Assembly (NCBI GenBank): GCA_021208565.1
Contig: JAJOJN010000121.1
Location: forward strand, 49,075 to 113,074
From: Nitrincola sp.
Lineage (GTDB): Bacteria; Pseudomonadota; Gammaproteobacteria; Pseudomonadales; Balneatricaceae
Reading direction: 5' to 3'
DNA length: 64,000 nt
In this document: positions 11,395 to 22,549 of the stretch, one piece after another
How the letters are laid out: each line of letters starts with the position of its first letter
Position numbering within the stretch: position 1 is the first letter of the stretch
Made by a program: the position numbers and the translations under genes
Notes under the pieces: model-generated
Told to the model about the DNA's origin: nothing
Seen by the model: the letters and a program-made list of their open reading frames with translations, nothing else
The model's database searches: none

Positions 11395-12006
11395 GTGAAA
11401 ACATCCGTTGATGCTGCTAATCAATTGTTAGTCATTGATAATTATGACAGTTTTACTTGGAATCTGGTCCACTACTTACGTGAGTTGGGGCAGCAAGTCA
11501 TTATTTTTCGAAATGATGAATTATCGATACAACAAATCGTTGATCTTGCACCGCGTCAGATACTGATCTCTCCAGGCCCTTGTACACCAAATGAAGCCGG
11601 GATTTCACTACAACTGGTCAGTGAGCTGGCAAGTCAGTTTTCTATATTGGGTGTTTGTCTGGGACATCAGACCATAGGTCAGGCGTTTGGAGGGCAAGTG
11701 GTTAGAGCTAAGCAGGTAATGCATGGAAAAACATCACTTGTCTATCATAAAAATCTAGGCGTTTTTGAGGAGTTGCCGAATCCGATACGTGTAACTCGCT
11801 ATCACTCTCTGGTACTGGATGCATCCAGTCTTCCAGATTGCCTTGAAATCACCGCTTGGACTCAGAATGAAGAGGGTGAGTTAGATGAGGTGATGGGTGT
11901 GCGCCACCGTGACTTCAAGATTGAAGGGGTGCAGTTTCATCCAGAAGCGATATTGACCGAAAGTGGGCATGGGTTACTGGCTAACTTTTTACGACATCAC
12001 AAATAA
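11395..12006 (+). CDS. trpG: Anthranilate synthase component II (glutamine amidotransferase)
   Basis: [56 protein letters not shown]; followed by trpD, trpC. Confidence 0.92.
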   Translation: MKTSVDAANQLLVIDNYDSFTWNLVHYLRELGQQVIIFRNDELSIQQIVDLAPRQILISPGPCTPNEAGISLQLVSELASQFSILGVCLGHQTIGQAFGGQVVRAKQVMHGKTSLVYHKNLGVFEELPNPIRVTRYHSLVLDASSLPDCLEITAWTQNEEGELDEVMGVRHRDFKIEGVQFHPEAILTESGHGLLANFLRHHK

Positions 12007-12057
12007 TAAAGATGAAGAGCAAAACATCGGTAAAACATCGATAGGAGAGAGGCAGAA

Positions 12058-13101
12058 ATGCAAATACAAGAAGCACTAAGTTGGGTGGTGGATCATTTGG
12101 ATTTAAGCCGTGCTCAAATGGTTGATGTGATGCGGCAAATCATGACTGGGCAGTGCAATGATGCTCAAATGGGCGCGTTTCTGGTTGCGTTGCGCATGAA
12201 AAGTGAGTCCATTGATGAAATCGCTGGCGCCGCACAAGTCATGCGAGAGCTGGCTACGCCAGTAAAAACTAAAGCAACAGGTTTGGTTGATATTGTTGGA
12301 ACCGGTGGAGATGGCGCTAATCTTTTTAATATTTCTTCCGCGTCTTCTTTTGTGGCTGCCGCGTCGGGTGCTTACATCGCGAAGCATGGCAATCGTGCGG
12401 TGTCTTCAAGTAGTGGTAGTGCGGACTTACTTGAAGCAGCAGGTATCAATCTTAATCTAACAGCTGATCAGGTGGCGGCCTGTATTGATCAGGTAGGCGT
12501 TGGTTTTATGTTTGCGCCTGCTCATCATGGTGCTATGAAGCATGCCATCGGTGTCCGTAAAGCGCTGGGTATTCGCACGATATTTAATATTTTAGGGCCG
12601 ATGACTAATCCAGCGGGAGTGAAGCGTTTAGTGATCGGGGTTTTCAGTAAGCCTTTATGTCGACCTATGGCTGAAGTAATGCAGCAGTTAGGTGCTGAGC
12701 ATGTGATGGTGGTTCATGCGGACGATGGTTTAGATGAGATCAGTTTAGCGACTGCAACACATGTGGCCGAGTTACATCAAGGGCATGTCAAAGAGTACAG
12801 TATTACTCCAGAAGCGCTGGGCGTTGAAAGTCAAAGTTTGATCGGATTAGAAGTCAAGGCGCCCGGCGATTCCTTAAGGCTTATTCAATTAGCCTTCTCC
12901 TCCAGTCAAGAGCCTTTGGCAAGAAAGGCGCGCTCGATTATTGCATTGAACGCGGGTGCGGCCATTTGGTTGGCTGGTCAGGCGGACAGTCACTCAGATG
13001 GCGTGGCTAAAGCTATAGCCGTCATGAGTGATGGGTCAGCTGCGCAAAAAATGGCTGCCCTAGCCGAATTTAGTCAACAGTTTAACGAGACAGAAGTATG
13101 A
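12058..13101 (+). CDS. trpD: Anthranilate phosphoribosyltransferase
   Basis: [52 protein letters not shown]. Confidence 0.94.
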   Translation: MQIQEALSWVVDHLDLSRAQMVDVMRQIMTGQCNDAQMGAFLVALRMKSESIDEIAGAAQVMRELATPVKTKATGLVDIVGTGGDGANLFNISSASSFVAAASGAYIAKHGNRAVSSSSGSADLLEAAGINLNLTADQVAACIDQVGVGFMFAPAHHGAMKHAIGVRKALGIRTIFNILGPMTNPAGVKRLVIGVFSKPLCRPMAEVMQQLGAEHVMVVHADDGLDEISLATATHVAELHQGHVKEYSITPEALGVESQSLIGLEVKAPGDSLRLIQLAFSSSQEPLARKARSIIALNAGAAIWLAGQADSHSDGVAKAIAVMSDGSAAQKMAALAEFSQQFNETEV

Positions 13102-13907
13102 ACGATACCCCGACGATCTTAAAAAAGATCATACAACGCAAGCATGAGGAAGTGGCTGAGCGTTCGGCTCAGGTCTCTATTGAACAGCTAAAAGCAACGA
13201 TTGAACAACAAAAAGGCACTGATAAAGATCCGCGTGGCTTTGTTCGAGCGATTGAAGCCTCCTTAGCGATGGGAAGATCAGCCATTATTGCAGAAGCCAA
13301 AAAAGCCAGTCCGTCAAAAGGTGTCATCCGAGAGGATTTTGATCCAGCCGCAATAGCGCAAAGTTATGAAAAAGCAGGGGCGAGTTGCTTATCGGTGTTA
13401 ACCGATGTGGATTTTTTTATGGGATCAGATCGCAATCTTGAGTTGGCCAGAGCGGCTTGTACTTTACCGGTCATACGCAAGGACTTTATTGTTGATCCTT
13501 ATCAGATTTACGAGGCGAGAACCCTCGGTGCTGATTGCATTCTATTGATTGTGGCTGCATTGAATGACGCGCAATTACAAAGCTTATCTGAGCTGACTCA
13601 GTCGCTGGGTATGGATGTATTGGTTGAGGTTCATGGCGCTAATGAGTTAGCGCGTGCATTGACGTTGAATACTCGATTAATCGGTATCAATAATAGAGAC
13701 TTACATAGTTTTGACGTGTCTCTTAATAACACCTTTGATTTGCTCTCTCTAATACCTGAGGATCGAATCGTTGTTACCGAAAGTGGCATTAATACCCTTG
13801 ATGATATTACTCAAATGCGGGCTCATGGTGTGCACAGCTTCTTAGTGGGTGAATCTTTTATGAGGGCGGATGATCCTGGCGAGAAGCTAAAAGGACTGTT
13901 TTTCTAA
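13098..13907 (+). CDS. trpC: Indole-3-glycerol phosphate synthase
   Basis: [58 protein letters not shown]. Confidence 0.94.
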   Translation: MNDTPTILKKIIQRKHEEVAERSAQVSIEQLKATIEQQKGTDKDPRGFVRAIEASLAMGRSAIIAEAKKASPSKGVIREDFDPAAIAQSYEKAGASCLSVLTDVDFFMGSDRNLELARAACTLPVIRKDFIVDPYQIYEARTLGADCILLIVAALNDAQLQSLSELTQSLGMDVLVEVHGANELARALTLNTRLIGINNRDLHSFDVSLNNTFDLLSLIPEDRIVVTESGINTLDDITQMRAHGVHSFLVGESFMRADDPGEKLKGLFF

Positions 13908-13946
13908 GCCTAATATCAATAAATCGGATAGCTTTTGGAGAAATTC

Positions 13947-14348
13947 ATGCAGGCCAAAGTCGAGTGGAATGGTGATCTTCGTTTTAATGCAACCAGTGGT
14001 AGTGGCTTTAATGTCATGATTGATGCCGACCTAGAGCAAGGGCCAAGACCTATGGAGCTGATCCTAATGGGGCTTGGTGGATGTACTAGTTATGATGTGG
14101 TGCAGATTTTGAAAAAGTCTCGTCAGCAAGTGACAGGCTGCCGAGCTGAGATCACCTCAGAGAGAGCGGATGCTGTTCCGGCTGTGTTTACTAAAATACA
14201 TGTGCATTTTGTGGTTGAGGGTGAGGCGTTAAAGCCTGCCTTGGTGGAACGTGCCGTTAAATTATCGGCAGAGCAGTATTGTTCGGCGTCATTGATGCTT
14301 GAGCGTGGTGGTGTCGAGATAACACATAGTTTCGAAATCGTCCAATAG
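13947..14348 (+). CDS. OsmC family protein
   Basis: MQAKVEWNGDLRFNATSGSGFNVMIDADLEQGPRPMELILMGLGGCTSYDVVQILKKSRQ. Confidence 0.85.
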   Translation: MQAKVEWNGDLRFNATSGSGFNVMIDADLEQGPRPMELILMGLGGCTSYDVVQILKKSRQQVTGCRAEITSERADAVPAVFTKIHVHFVVEGEALKPALVERAVKLSAEQYCSASLMLERGGVEITHSFEIVQ

Positions 14349-14405
14349 TGGATTGTGGTTGTTCAGCGAGTCGCGTATAATTCCGACTCCGTTTTATTTG
14401 TTCAA

Positions 14406-14458
14406 CTCCTTGCTTCCTATCACATGGGGTGATATGGGGGCTGTAAAACCGTAAGGAG
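14406..14458 (+). promoter_or_regulatory. Structured leader of the rpsF-rpsR operon (candidate S6:S18 autoregulatory RNA)
   Basis: CTCCTTGC(14406-14413) pairs with GTAAGGAG(14451-14458), which contains the Shine-Dalgarno of rpsF; inner stem TATCAC/GTGATA; CCG trinucleotide next to the outer stem. Confidence 0.6.
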
Positions 14459-14463
14459 CAAAA

Positions 14464-14884
14464 ATGCGTCACTATGAAATCGTATTTCTGGTTCATCCGA
14501 ATCAGAGCGAGCAAGTTCCAGCTATGTTGGAGCGTTACAAAAAACTTGATCGAAGGTGCTGAAGGTAAGATCCACCGTCTAGAAGACTGGGGTCGTCGCC
14601 AAATGGCTTACCCGATCAACAATGCTCACAAAGCACACTATGTTCTGATGAACATCGAGTGTAACCAAGAGACTCTTGATGAGCTGGAAAGTCTTTTCCG
14701 TTACAACGATGCAGTTCTGCGTAGCATGATTCTGCGTTGTAAAGAAGCCGTTACTGAAGTTTCTCCTATCAAAGCAGCTGAATCACGCGAAGAGCGCAAG
14801 CCTCGCCGTGAAGATCGTTCTGATCGTCAGTCACGTGACGAAGAGTCTGTTGACGATTACGAGCAAGAAACTGCAGAAGATTAA
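14464..14884 (+). CDS. rpsF: 30S ribosomal protein S6; frameshift near 14545
   Basis: [26 protein letters not shown] joins [40 protein letters not shown] when one A is removed from the A-run. Confidence 0.94.
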
Positions 14885-14907
14885 TCTGAATAATAGGAGA
14901 AAGATAA

Positions 14908-15135
14908 ATGGCACGTTTTTTCCGTCGTCGTAAATTCTGTCGTTTCACAGCAGAAGGCGTCTCTCAGATCGATTATAAAGATCTGGAAACTTTAAAAGCA
15001 TATATTACTGAAACTGGCAAGATCGTACCTAGCCGTATTACAGGTACTAAAGCACGCTACCAGCGTCAGTTGGCGACCGCTATCAAGCGCGCTCGTTACA
15101 TCGCGTTGCTGCCATACACTGACGGCCACGAGTAA
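14908..15135 (+). CDS. rpsR: 30S ribosomal protein S18
   Basis: [72 protein letters not shown]. Confidence 0.97.
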   Translation: MARFFRRRKFCRFTAEGVSQIDYKDLETLKAYITETGKIVPSRITGTKARYQRQLATAIKRARYIALLPYTDGHE

Positions 15136-15166
15136 TATAGAAAGCTAAGAATAGGAGCATAACGCC

Positions 15167-16009
15167 GTGCGAGCCCTCGCTGAAACGCTTATGAAGGGTC
15201 GCAATCAGGCGATGATGGTAGTCGTCGTGGCTGCCATGTTACCTCTGCTTTACTGGGTCAGTGCGGCAGGGGTTGCTCTGATAACCCTACGTAAGGGTAC
15301 ATCAGAGGGTGTAAAACTGTTGTGTTGGGCCATGCTGCCAAGTTTGTTTTGGGTTCTTTCTGGAGATCCCTCGGCGGTTATGGTGATTCTGGGAACCTTT
15401 GTATTGGCTGTGTTACTTCGCCAAACGGTTTCCTGGCAAAAAGTGCTGATGGCTACTTTACCTCTTGGGGTTGTGTGTAGCTTACTCTTAGATGCTGGCT
15501 TAGCTCCGTTATTGGATCAGATTGCCGCGTCAGTTCAGCAGTTGGCCAGTGAACGTGGCGCAGTATTTCAAACCTGGTCAGAAGCGCAAGTGCGTAATCT
15601 GTTACTCGGTGTCGTCAGTGCATTTCAAGTAGCCAGTATGCTGGGTTGCTTGATGTTAGCAAGAAGTTGGCAAGCGGCCTTATATAACCCTGGCGGCTTT
15701 CGACAAGAATTTCATCAGATTAGATTGCCTGTCGTGATGGCGGTGATTTTAGGTCTGGTGTTGTTGGCTAGCAAAATATTCGGAATCGATCTATCACGCT
15801 GGTTTACATTGATCCTTTTGCCATTGGTTGTGGCGGGGTTGGCTCTTGTTCATGCGTTGGTTTCTAAGCGAGGACTGCACAAAGGTTGGTTGGTAGCTAC
15901 TTACGCATCAATCGTTTTTGCAGCTCCTTATATGGTTACATTGTTGGTAATACTGGCCTGTATTGATTCCTTAATGGATCTGCGGTCAAGATTACCGGCA
16001 AAGAATTAA
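15167..16009 (+). CDS. Polytopic membrane protein, DUF2232/YybS-like
   Basis: 280 aa with multiple hydrophobic segments, located between rpsR and rplI. Confidence 0.65.
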   Translation: MRALAETLMKGRNQAMMVVVVAAMLPLLYWVSAAGVALITLRKGTSEGVKLLCWAMLPSLFWVLSGDPSAVMVILGTFVLAVLLRQTVSWQKVLMATLPLGVVCSLLLDAGLAPLLDQIAASVQQLASERGAVFQTWSEAQVRNLLLGVVSAFQVASMLGCLMLARSWQAALYNPGGFRQEFHQIRLPVVMAVILGLVLLASKIFGIDLSRWFTLILLPLVVAGLALVHALVSKRGLHKGWLVATYASIVFAAPYMVTLLVILACIDSLMDLRSRLPAKN

Positions 16010-16046
16010 GTCACTGCATAGATTGCAGAAAAAAGAGGTTTACGAG

Positions 16047-16493
16047 ATGGAAGTTATTCTGCTCGAAAATATTGGTAAGTTAGGTAGACTAGGTGACAAA
16101 GTGGCTGTAAAAGGCGGCTACGGACGTAACTTCCTAGTTCCTCAAGGTAAAGCGGTTGCTGCTACGGCTGCAAACATCGCTAAGTTTGAAGAGCGTCGTG
16201 CTGAGCTAGAAGCAGCGTCAGCTGCTAAGTTGGCTGAAGCTCAAAAACGTGCTGAAGCGCTCAACGAGTTTGCTCTGACTATGCTAGGTAAAGCTGGTGA
16301 AGAAGGTAAACTGTTCGGTTCTATCGGTACACGTGATATTGCTGAAGCACTGACAGCAGCGGGTCATGCCGTTGAGAAAAGTGAAGTTCGCTTACCAGAG
16401 GGTACCATCCGCCACGTGGGTGAGTTCTCTGTTGATCTTCAGTTACACCCAGAAGTTATGGTTAGCATCACGCTGACGGTTGCTGCTGAGTAA
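16047..16493 (+). CDS. rplI: 50S ribosomal protein L9
   Basis: [37 protein letters not shown]. Confidence 0.97.
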   Translation: MEVILLENIGKLGRLGDKVAVKGGYGRNFLVPQGKAVAATAANIAKFEERRAELEAASAAKLAEAQKRAEALNEFALTMLGKAGEEGKLFGSIGTRDIAEALTAAGHAVEKSEVRLPEGTIRHVGEFSVDLQLHPEVMVSITLTVAAE

Positions 16494-16508
16494 TTCTGTT
16501 TTTCATCT

Positions 16509-16542
16509 AAACGCGATAAGAACTATTCTATCGGGCGTTTTT
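16509..16542 (+). terminator. Probable intrinsic terminator after rplI
   Basis: AAACGC-GATA...TATC-GG-GCGTTTTTG imperfect hairpin followed by a T tract. Confidence 0.5.
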
Positions 16543-16634
16543 GTTTTTAATCCCCTGCTTTTTCTCTTGCTGTACCCTGTCTGACAATACCGCTAGAATA
16601 CTCACTTTGACTTGGTATTTCGGTAATAAACTCA

Positions 16635-19600
16635 ATGGATCTCTCTGAACAGACTCAAGATTTAATCGATTCGATAAAGTCTCCTCCTTACTCACTGGAA
16701 GCGGAGCAATCGGTGCTTGGTGGTTTGATGCTTGATAATCAAGCATGGGATACAGTTTCTGAAATCTTGGTTGACTCGCACTTTTACCGGCCAGATCATC
16801 GTGCGCTCTATAGAGCGATACAAAAATTGGTTGATGAAAATCGTCCATTTGATGTTGTCACTCTTTCTGAAGAGTTGGATCGTTCAGGTGAGCTAGACCG
16901 TGCAGGGGGGCTTGAGTATCTGGTTGAGCTAGCCAGAAATACCCCTAGTACCAGCAATATACGCGCTTATGCTGAAATCGTTCGTGACCGAGCATTGCTT
17001 CGTCAGATGATTCAAGTCGCCAATGAAATTGCCGAAAATGCTTACCAGCCGCAAGGACGTGCTTCAGAAGAGATCCTGAACGAAGCTGAACAGAAAATCT
17101 TCCAGATTGCCGAAAATCGACCCAATCAGGGTGGCCCTGAACCGATTAGCCCCCTCCTCAAACGAGCTGTTGAGCGCATCGATCACCTCTTTAACAATGC
17201 TGACGCACTGACCGGTGTTACCACGGGCTTTGATGATTTGGATGCTCGAACAGGCGGTTTACAGCCTTCGGATTTAATTATCGCGGCCGCAGGCCTCATG
17301 GGGAAATGCATCGTATCCGGCTCTCTTTTGGTAGATCCAATAACAGGTGCGCGCACAACGATTGATGAGATGGTAAAGCATCAGAAAGCAGATGTTTTAA
17401 GTCTAAACAATCATTTTTAAAATAGAGCGGCGAAAGGCTAGCGCGTTTGTTGATGATGGTCTTAAGCCCGTCTATCGAGTGAAAACAGCGCTTGGTCGAA
17501 CCATTGAAACCACATTAACACATCCCTTTTTAACCGCTTATGGTTGGCAGCCTTTGGCGAAGATAAATCTTAATGATTTAGTGGCCGTGCCTCGCGAACT
17601 TCCCGTTTTTGGAAATCACACTCTGGCTGAGTATAAACTCAAGACGTTGGCGTACTTTCTTGGGGATGGTGGTACAACACAAAGCTCACCCATATTTACC
17701 AATACTAATCCACGAATCTTGGATGATTTTACAGTCGCAGTAGAGCGTTTTGGCGCTATTAACGTCAGTCGTACCGAGTTCTCAGATCGTGCTCCAAGTT
17801 ATAGGGTGGCGGGACGTAGCCTTCATCCTGCTTTGATAAGAAATGCCTTTGCAGATCTATTCAATCAGGCGATTAGGGTTGCTGGATTCACAGGCAAGCA
17901 GTTAGCGGCTAAGTTAGGTACGGCCGCATCAACGATTAGTCAATGGCGTAACGCGGTAGCGGTTCCATCACCTCGTCTTTACGACGAGTTATGTGCTGCA
18001 TTAGGTGCTGAGTTTAAAGTCGCATCCAAGCCCTTGTTCGAATCAGCCTCAACATTATTTAACCCTGTAACTCAATTTTTGAAGCAAAATCAGCTTTGGG
18101 GAAAACTCTCTTATGAGAAAGCGATTCCTGAGGTTGTGTTTGAGTTGCCGCAGCAGCAAATGGCATTATTTTTGAATCGCCTGTTTGCATGCGATGGTGG
18201 TATTTACATCAGTAACACGGGGCAAGTCCGTGTCACTTATAGTAGTGCCAGTGAAGTCCTTGCCGAACAAGTTCAGCATCTTTTACTGCGCTTTGGTGTT
18301 CTTGCAAAACGGCGCGAGAAAAACCATCACGAGCGTGTGCAGTATGAAATTGAAGTGCTTGATCAAACCAGTGTTAAGCGTTTTTGTACTGAGATAGGTA
18401 TCTTCGGTAAAGAGGCTAAGGTTTTAGAAGCGCAGTGCATCCTGAAAGATCGACGTACACATAGCAATCTAGATGCACTTCCTGAAACTGCAATTGATTA
18501 CTTGCTAAGCCTCAAGAGTGAACGTAGTTGGTCAAAAATATTTGCTGCCAAAAGGACTTACTCTTTCTGACGGTTATAATCCTCATTTATCGGGTAAAAG
18601 TCGCCGTCAATTGAGCCGTCAAAGGGCTGCTGAGTTTGCGCAGCTTTTAGGTGATCAGTATTTAGCGGATTTGAGCGCTTCAGATATTTATTGGGACAAA
18701 GTTCATCGCTATTGAGTATCAAGGTTATAAGCAGGTTTATGACCTTACTGTACCGGAGCTCATAACTTTGTCGCTCAAGATTTTCTTTGTGCATAACACC
18801 ACCTTCGCGATGAATTTGGTCGAAAACACGTTGATGGGAACGCAGCGGCCAGTATTGGTGTTTAGTTTGGAGATGCCAGCGGATCAGTTGGTCACGCGTA
18901 TGTTGTCATCCTTGGGTAAGATTGATCAGACACGGGTCCGAAACGGGCAGTTACTGGAAGAGGATTGGCCAAAGCTCACTACAGCCGTCAATATGCTGAA
19001 GGGTAAACCCCTCTTTATTGACGATACCGCGGGTATCAGTCCTAATGAGATGAGATCAAGAGCCCGTCGTATCGTTCGGGAGCAGGGTGATCTGGCCATG
19101 ATAATGGTGGATTACTTACAGCTGATGCAGCTTAAAACCGGCAAGTCTGAAGGTCGTACTGCGGAAATCTCTGAAATTTCCCGTTCGTTGAAAGCCTTGG
19201 CGAAAGAGATGCAATGCCCAGTTGTAGCCCTGTCACAGTTGAACCGAAGTCTGGAAAATCGGCCAAACAAACGCCCAGTGAACTCAGATCTACGTGAGTG
19301 TGTCCTTGGAGATACATTGGTTATGCTATCCGATGGTACCCGTAAACCGATTAGAGAGCTGGTGGGTACTCAGCCCGTATTATTATCGCCGAGCGAAACA
19401 GGTGATATAGAACACTCATTATCGGATTTAGTTTGGTCTGTTGGACTGAAACAGGCATACCGAGTGAAATTAAGCTCTGGACGAACGATTGATTGCACCG
19501 ATAAGCATAGGCTGCTGACTTTGAGTGGATGGAAAGAGTTGCGAGATCTAGAAGCTGGAAGCCGTATTGCGATCGCGCGACGAGTACCCGAGCCTCAAAA

Positions 19601-20763
19601 AATTATCACGATGGCTGAGCATGAAATCATATTTTTGGCACATATGATCGGCGATGGTAGCTATGTTAAAGGACAGCCTCTTCGCTACACAACCGCGAGT
19701 GAAGACAATAGCAACATTGTAAAAACGTGCTGCTGAATTGTTGGGTTCATCGGTAAATCGAAGAGAAGGAACGGGTAACTGGCATCAGTTAGAAATTGCT
19801 GGAAATGGTAATCGCTGGCATGCAGCGGGAGCAGGTAAGTTTCTTAAGGATCTCGGTATTTTTGATCAAAGATCCGTGCAGAAGAGAATACCTGATCCTG
19901 TTTTTATGTTGTCTAAGGAACAGTTAGCTTTATTCATACGTCATATCTGGGCAACTGATGGATCAGTGACGCTTTCAGAAAGTGCATCAAGGGTGTATTT
20001 CTCGACAGCGAGTCACTATTTGATTCGAGATCTGGCAGCATTGTTACTTCGCTTTGGTATTGTTGGCAGAATCAAACATAAATATCAGCAAGGAAGTGAA
20101 CAAGGCTGGTATGAGTTAGACATTTCTGGCGCTGGCTTTAAGCAGATATTTATCGATGAAATTGGCGGCTTTGGTCATCAACAAGAAGCAGTTAGTCAGC
20201 TTAAGGAGCGATTGGCGAGTCAGGTTGCCAACACGAATGTTGATACCCTGCCAATTGAAATATTTGATCAAGTTAAACAGCTAATGGCGCATAAAGGAAT
20301 AAGTCATCGTGACATGGCTAAACGAAGAGGAACAGCCTACGGTGGTAGTTCACACTTTAGTTTTGCACCATCGCGAGACGTATTATTGAGCTACGCAGAT
20401 ATTCTTGATGATGAAAACCTTAAGCAAATAGCGAGCAATGATCTTTTTTGGGATGCTATTGTTGAGGTTGAAGAATTAGGCGAACACGAGGTTTTTGATC
20501 TTACTGTGCCCGGAAACGCTGCATGGTTAGCCGATGGTGTTGTAAGTCACAACTCTGGAGCGATTGAACAAGATGCAGACGTCATCATGTTTATATACCG
20601 TGATGAGGTTTATAACGAAGACAGTCCTGAGAAGGGTGTGGCTGAGATCATTATTGGTAAGCAGCGTAATGGTCCCATCGGAACATCACGCCTCGCCTTT
20701 ATCGGTAAATATACGCGCTTCGAGAATCTCAGCCATATTCACTACGACTATATGGATGAATAG
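16635..20763 (+). CDS. dnaB: Replicative DNA helicase DnaB interrupted by two inteins; multiple frameshifts in this sequence
   Basis: Exteins: [23 protein letters not shown]..., [35 protein letters not shown]...MVDYLQLMQ...[30 protein letters not shown]. Confidence 0.95.
17307..18797 (+). mobile_element. Intein 1 in the DnaB P-loop (GK^TT) with LAGLIDADG homing endonuclease domain and HTH insert; several frameshifts
   Basis: Starts [22 protein letters not shown]; block [23 protein letters not shown]-like LAYFLGDGG and [12 protein letters not shown]-terminus [21 protein letters not shown] after frame repair; next residues TTFAMNL. Confidence 0.92.
19299..20553 (+). mobile_element. Intein 2 in DnaB (DLRE^SGAIEQDAD) with LAGLIDADG homing endonuclease domain; one frameshift near 19724
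   Basis: Starts [21 protein letters not shown]; block [25 protein letters not shown] and [13 protein letters not shown]-terminus [21 protein letters not shown] followed by S. Confidence 0.95.
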
Positions 20764-20778
20764 TAAGCTTTAACGTTA

Positions 20779-21234
20779 TTAGGCTTCCTTTAGCATCCTA
20801 TCTTTAAATGCGGCTGGAACAGGAACCACCTTTCTAGCCGCGTAATCAAAGAACACAATGCCCGTTTTGGCATGTGCTATCTCTTTTGCATCCTTCTTAT
20901 TGGTCAGTAGGTAGTAGAGATCACAGCCGTATTTATTAAAATCGGCGACCGCAATATCGATCTGTAACAATTCACGGTGAAAACCTTCTGATTTATACAC
21001 GATGGCAGAATCCGTCATAATAATACCGTAACCTTCGATATCCAGTTCAGAGTATTGGTATTGATTGAGAAAGCGGATACGAGCTTCATGAATGATCGAC
21101 AACATGGCGTCATTGCTTAAATGCCCACCGTAGTTGATATCGCTGATGCGAATAGGAATTTCTGTAGTGAACAGATAGTTATCGGGCATATCAATTTTTA
21201 ATGCGTGGCATTTGATGATCCTTAGCTTTATCAA
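20779..21234 (-). CDS. Thioesterase family protein (hotdog fold)
   Basis: [37 protein letters not shown]...; probable start at internal ATG near 21189. Confidence 0.75.
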   Translation of the reverse strand: MIKLRIIKCHALKIDMPDNYLFTTEIPIRISDINYGGHLSNDAMLSIIHEARIRFLNQYQYSELDIEGYGIIMTDSAIVYKSEGFHRELLQIDIAVADFNKYGCDLYYLLTNKKDAKEIAHAKTGIVFFDYAARKVVPVPAAFKDRMLKEA

Positions 21235-22531
21235 TGATCTAAACGTTGAATAACCTGAAGTATCGACTCACAAAGATATTGTAATTCGGCGGGCTGAATA
21301 ATGTAAGGTGGCATGATATACACCAGTTTTCCGAATGGACGCACCCAAACGCCAGCCTCTACAAACCAAGGTTGTATACGATGAAGGTCGACCGGTTGCT
21401 TGAGTTCAATCACGCCAATCGCACCTAGACAACGCACATCGGCGACTTGTGGCAATAATCGAACCGGCGTTAGTTGAGCGATCAGTGCGGCTTCAATCGT
21501 TTTTATCTGGCTGCGCCAATCCTGTTCTAACAATAGATCAATGCTTTCACAGGCGATGGCACAGGCCAAAGGATTAGCCATAAAGGTAGGGCCATGCATA
21601 AAACAACCAGCACCACTTTTGGAAATGGTTTCTGCAATGGATGCTTTGGTTAGGGTAGCGGCGAGGGTTAGGTAGCCCCCTGTCAGTGCCTTACCCAAGC
21701 AGAGGATATCGGGAGTGATCTGTGCATGCTGGCAAGCGAAAAGCTCCCCCGTACGTGCAAATCCTGTGGCGATCTCATCGGCGATCAGCAGTACATCATA
21801 TTGATCACAGAGTCTGCGGACATGACGTAGGTAATCAGCTGAATAAAAACGCATTCCACCGGCGCCTGTACAACGGGCTCGAGTATCAGTGCGGCGACTT
21901 CATGATGATGTGCAGTAAAGGTGTTTTCGAGAGCCGTCAGATCCTCTTCACAGATAGCTTCTTGCCAAGGTGTCACAGGTGCGGGCAGAAAAATCTGTTG
22001 TTTAAGCGTACCCTGAAACAGTTGATGCATCCCTGTTACAGGATCGCAAACTGACATGGCGGCGAAGGTATCGCCATGATAGCCACAACGAAGACTGATT
22101 AAACGATGCTTTTCAAGCTGACCTTTAGCCTGTTGATATTGAATGGCCATTTTGATTGCCACCTCCACACTCACAGAACCTGAGTCAGCAAAAAAAACAC
22201 GATCCAAGCCTTCTGGCGTGATGTCAACTAAGCGTCTAGCAAGATCAATCGCGGGTTGATGCGTAAGCCCACCAAACATGACATGAGAAAACTGATCCAG
22301 TTGCTTTTTAGCAGCGTCATTCAGGCGGGGGTGTTGGTAGCCATGAATGACAGACCACCAGGACGCCATACCATCGATGAGTTGACGACCATCGGCGAGT
22401 GTAATGTAAACGCCTTTTGCTTCCGTGACCATATAGACAGGACTTGGATTGATCATTGAGGTGTAGGGGTGCCAAATATGCTCTTGATCAAACTGGATAG
22501 AGGCATCTGTTGAAAGAGTGGGTAAAGACAT
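21231..22531 (-). CDS. bioA: Adenosylmethionine-8-amino-7-oxononanoate aminotransferase; frameshift near 21868
   Basis: [82 protein letters not shown]; frames rejoin as [13 protein letters not shown] with GG restored. Confidence 0.93.
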
Positions 22532-22549
22532 TGTGCTACCTTACAGAGT

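Noticed and set aside
17280-20763. Frame breaks in dnaB as programmed frameshifting or split inteins
   Set aside because: Breaks occur at short homopolymers, restore known motifs when one base is changed, and are matched by the same pattern in dozens of unrelated genes; no slippery site plus pseudoknot pattern was recognised
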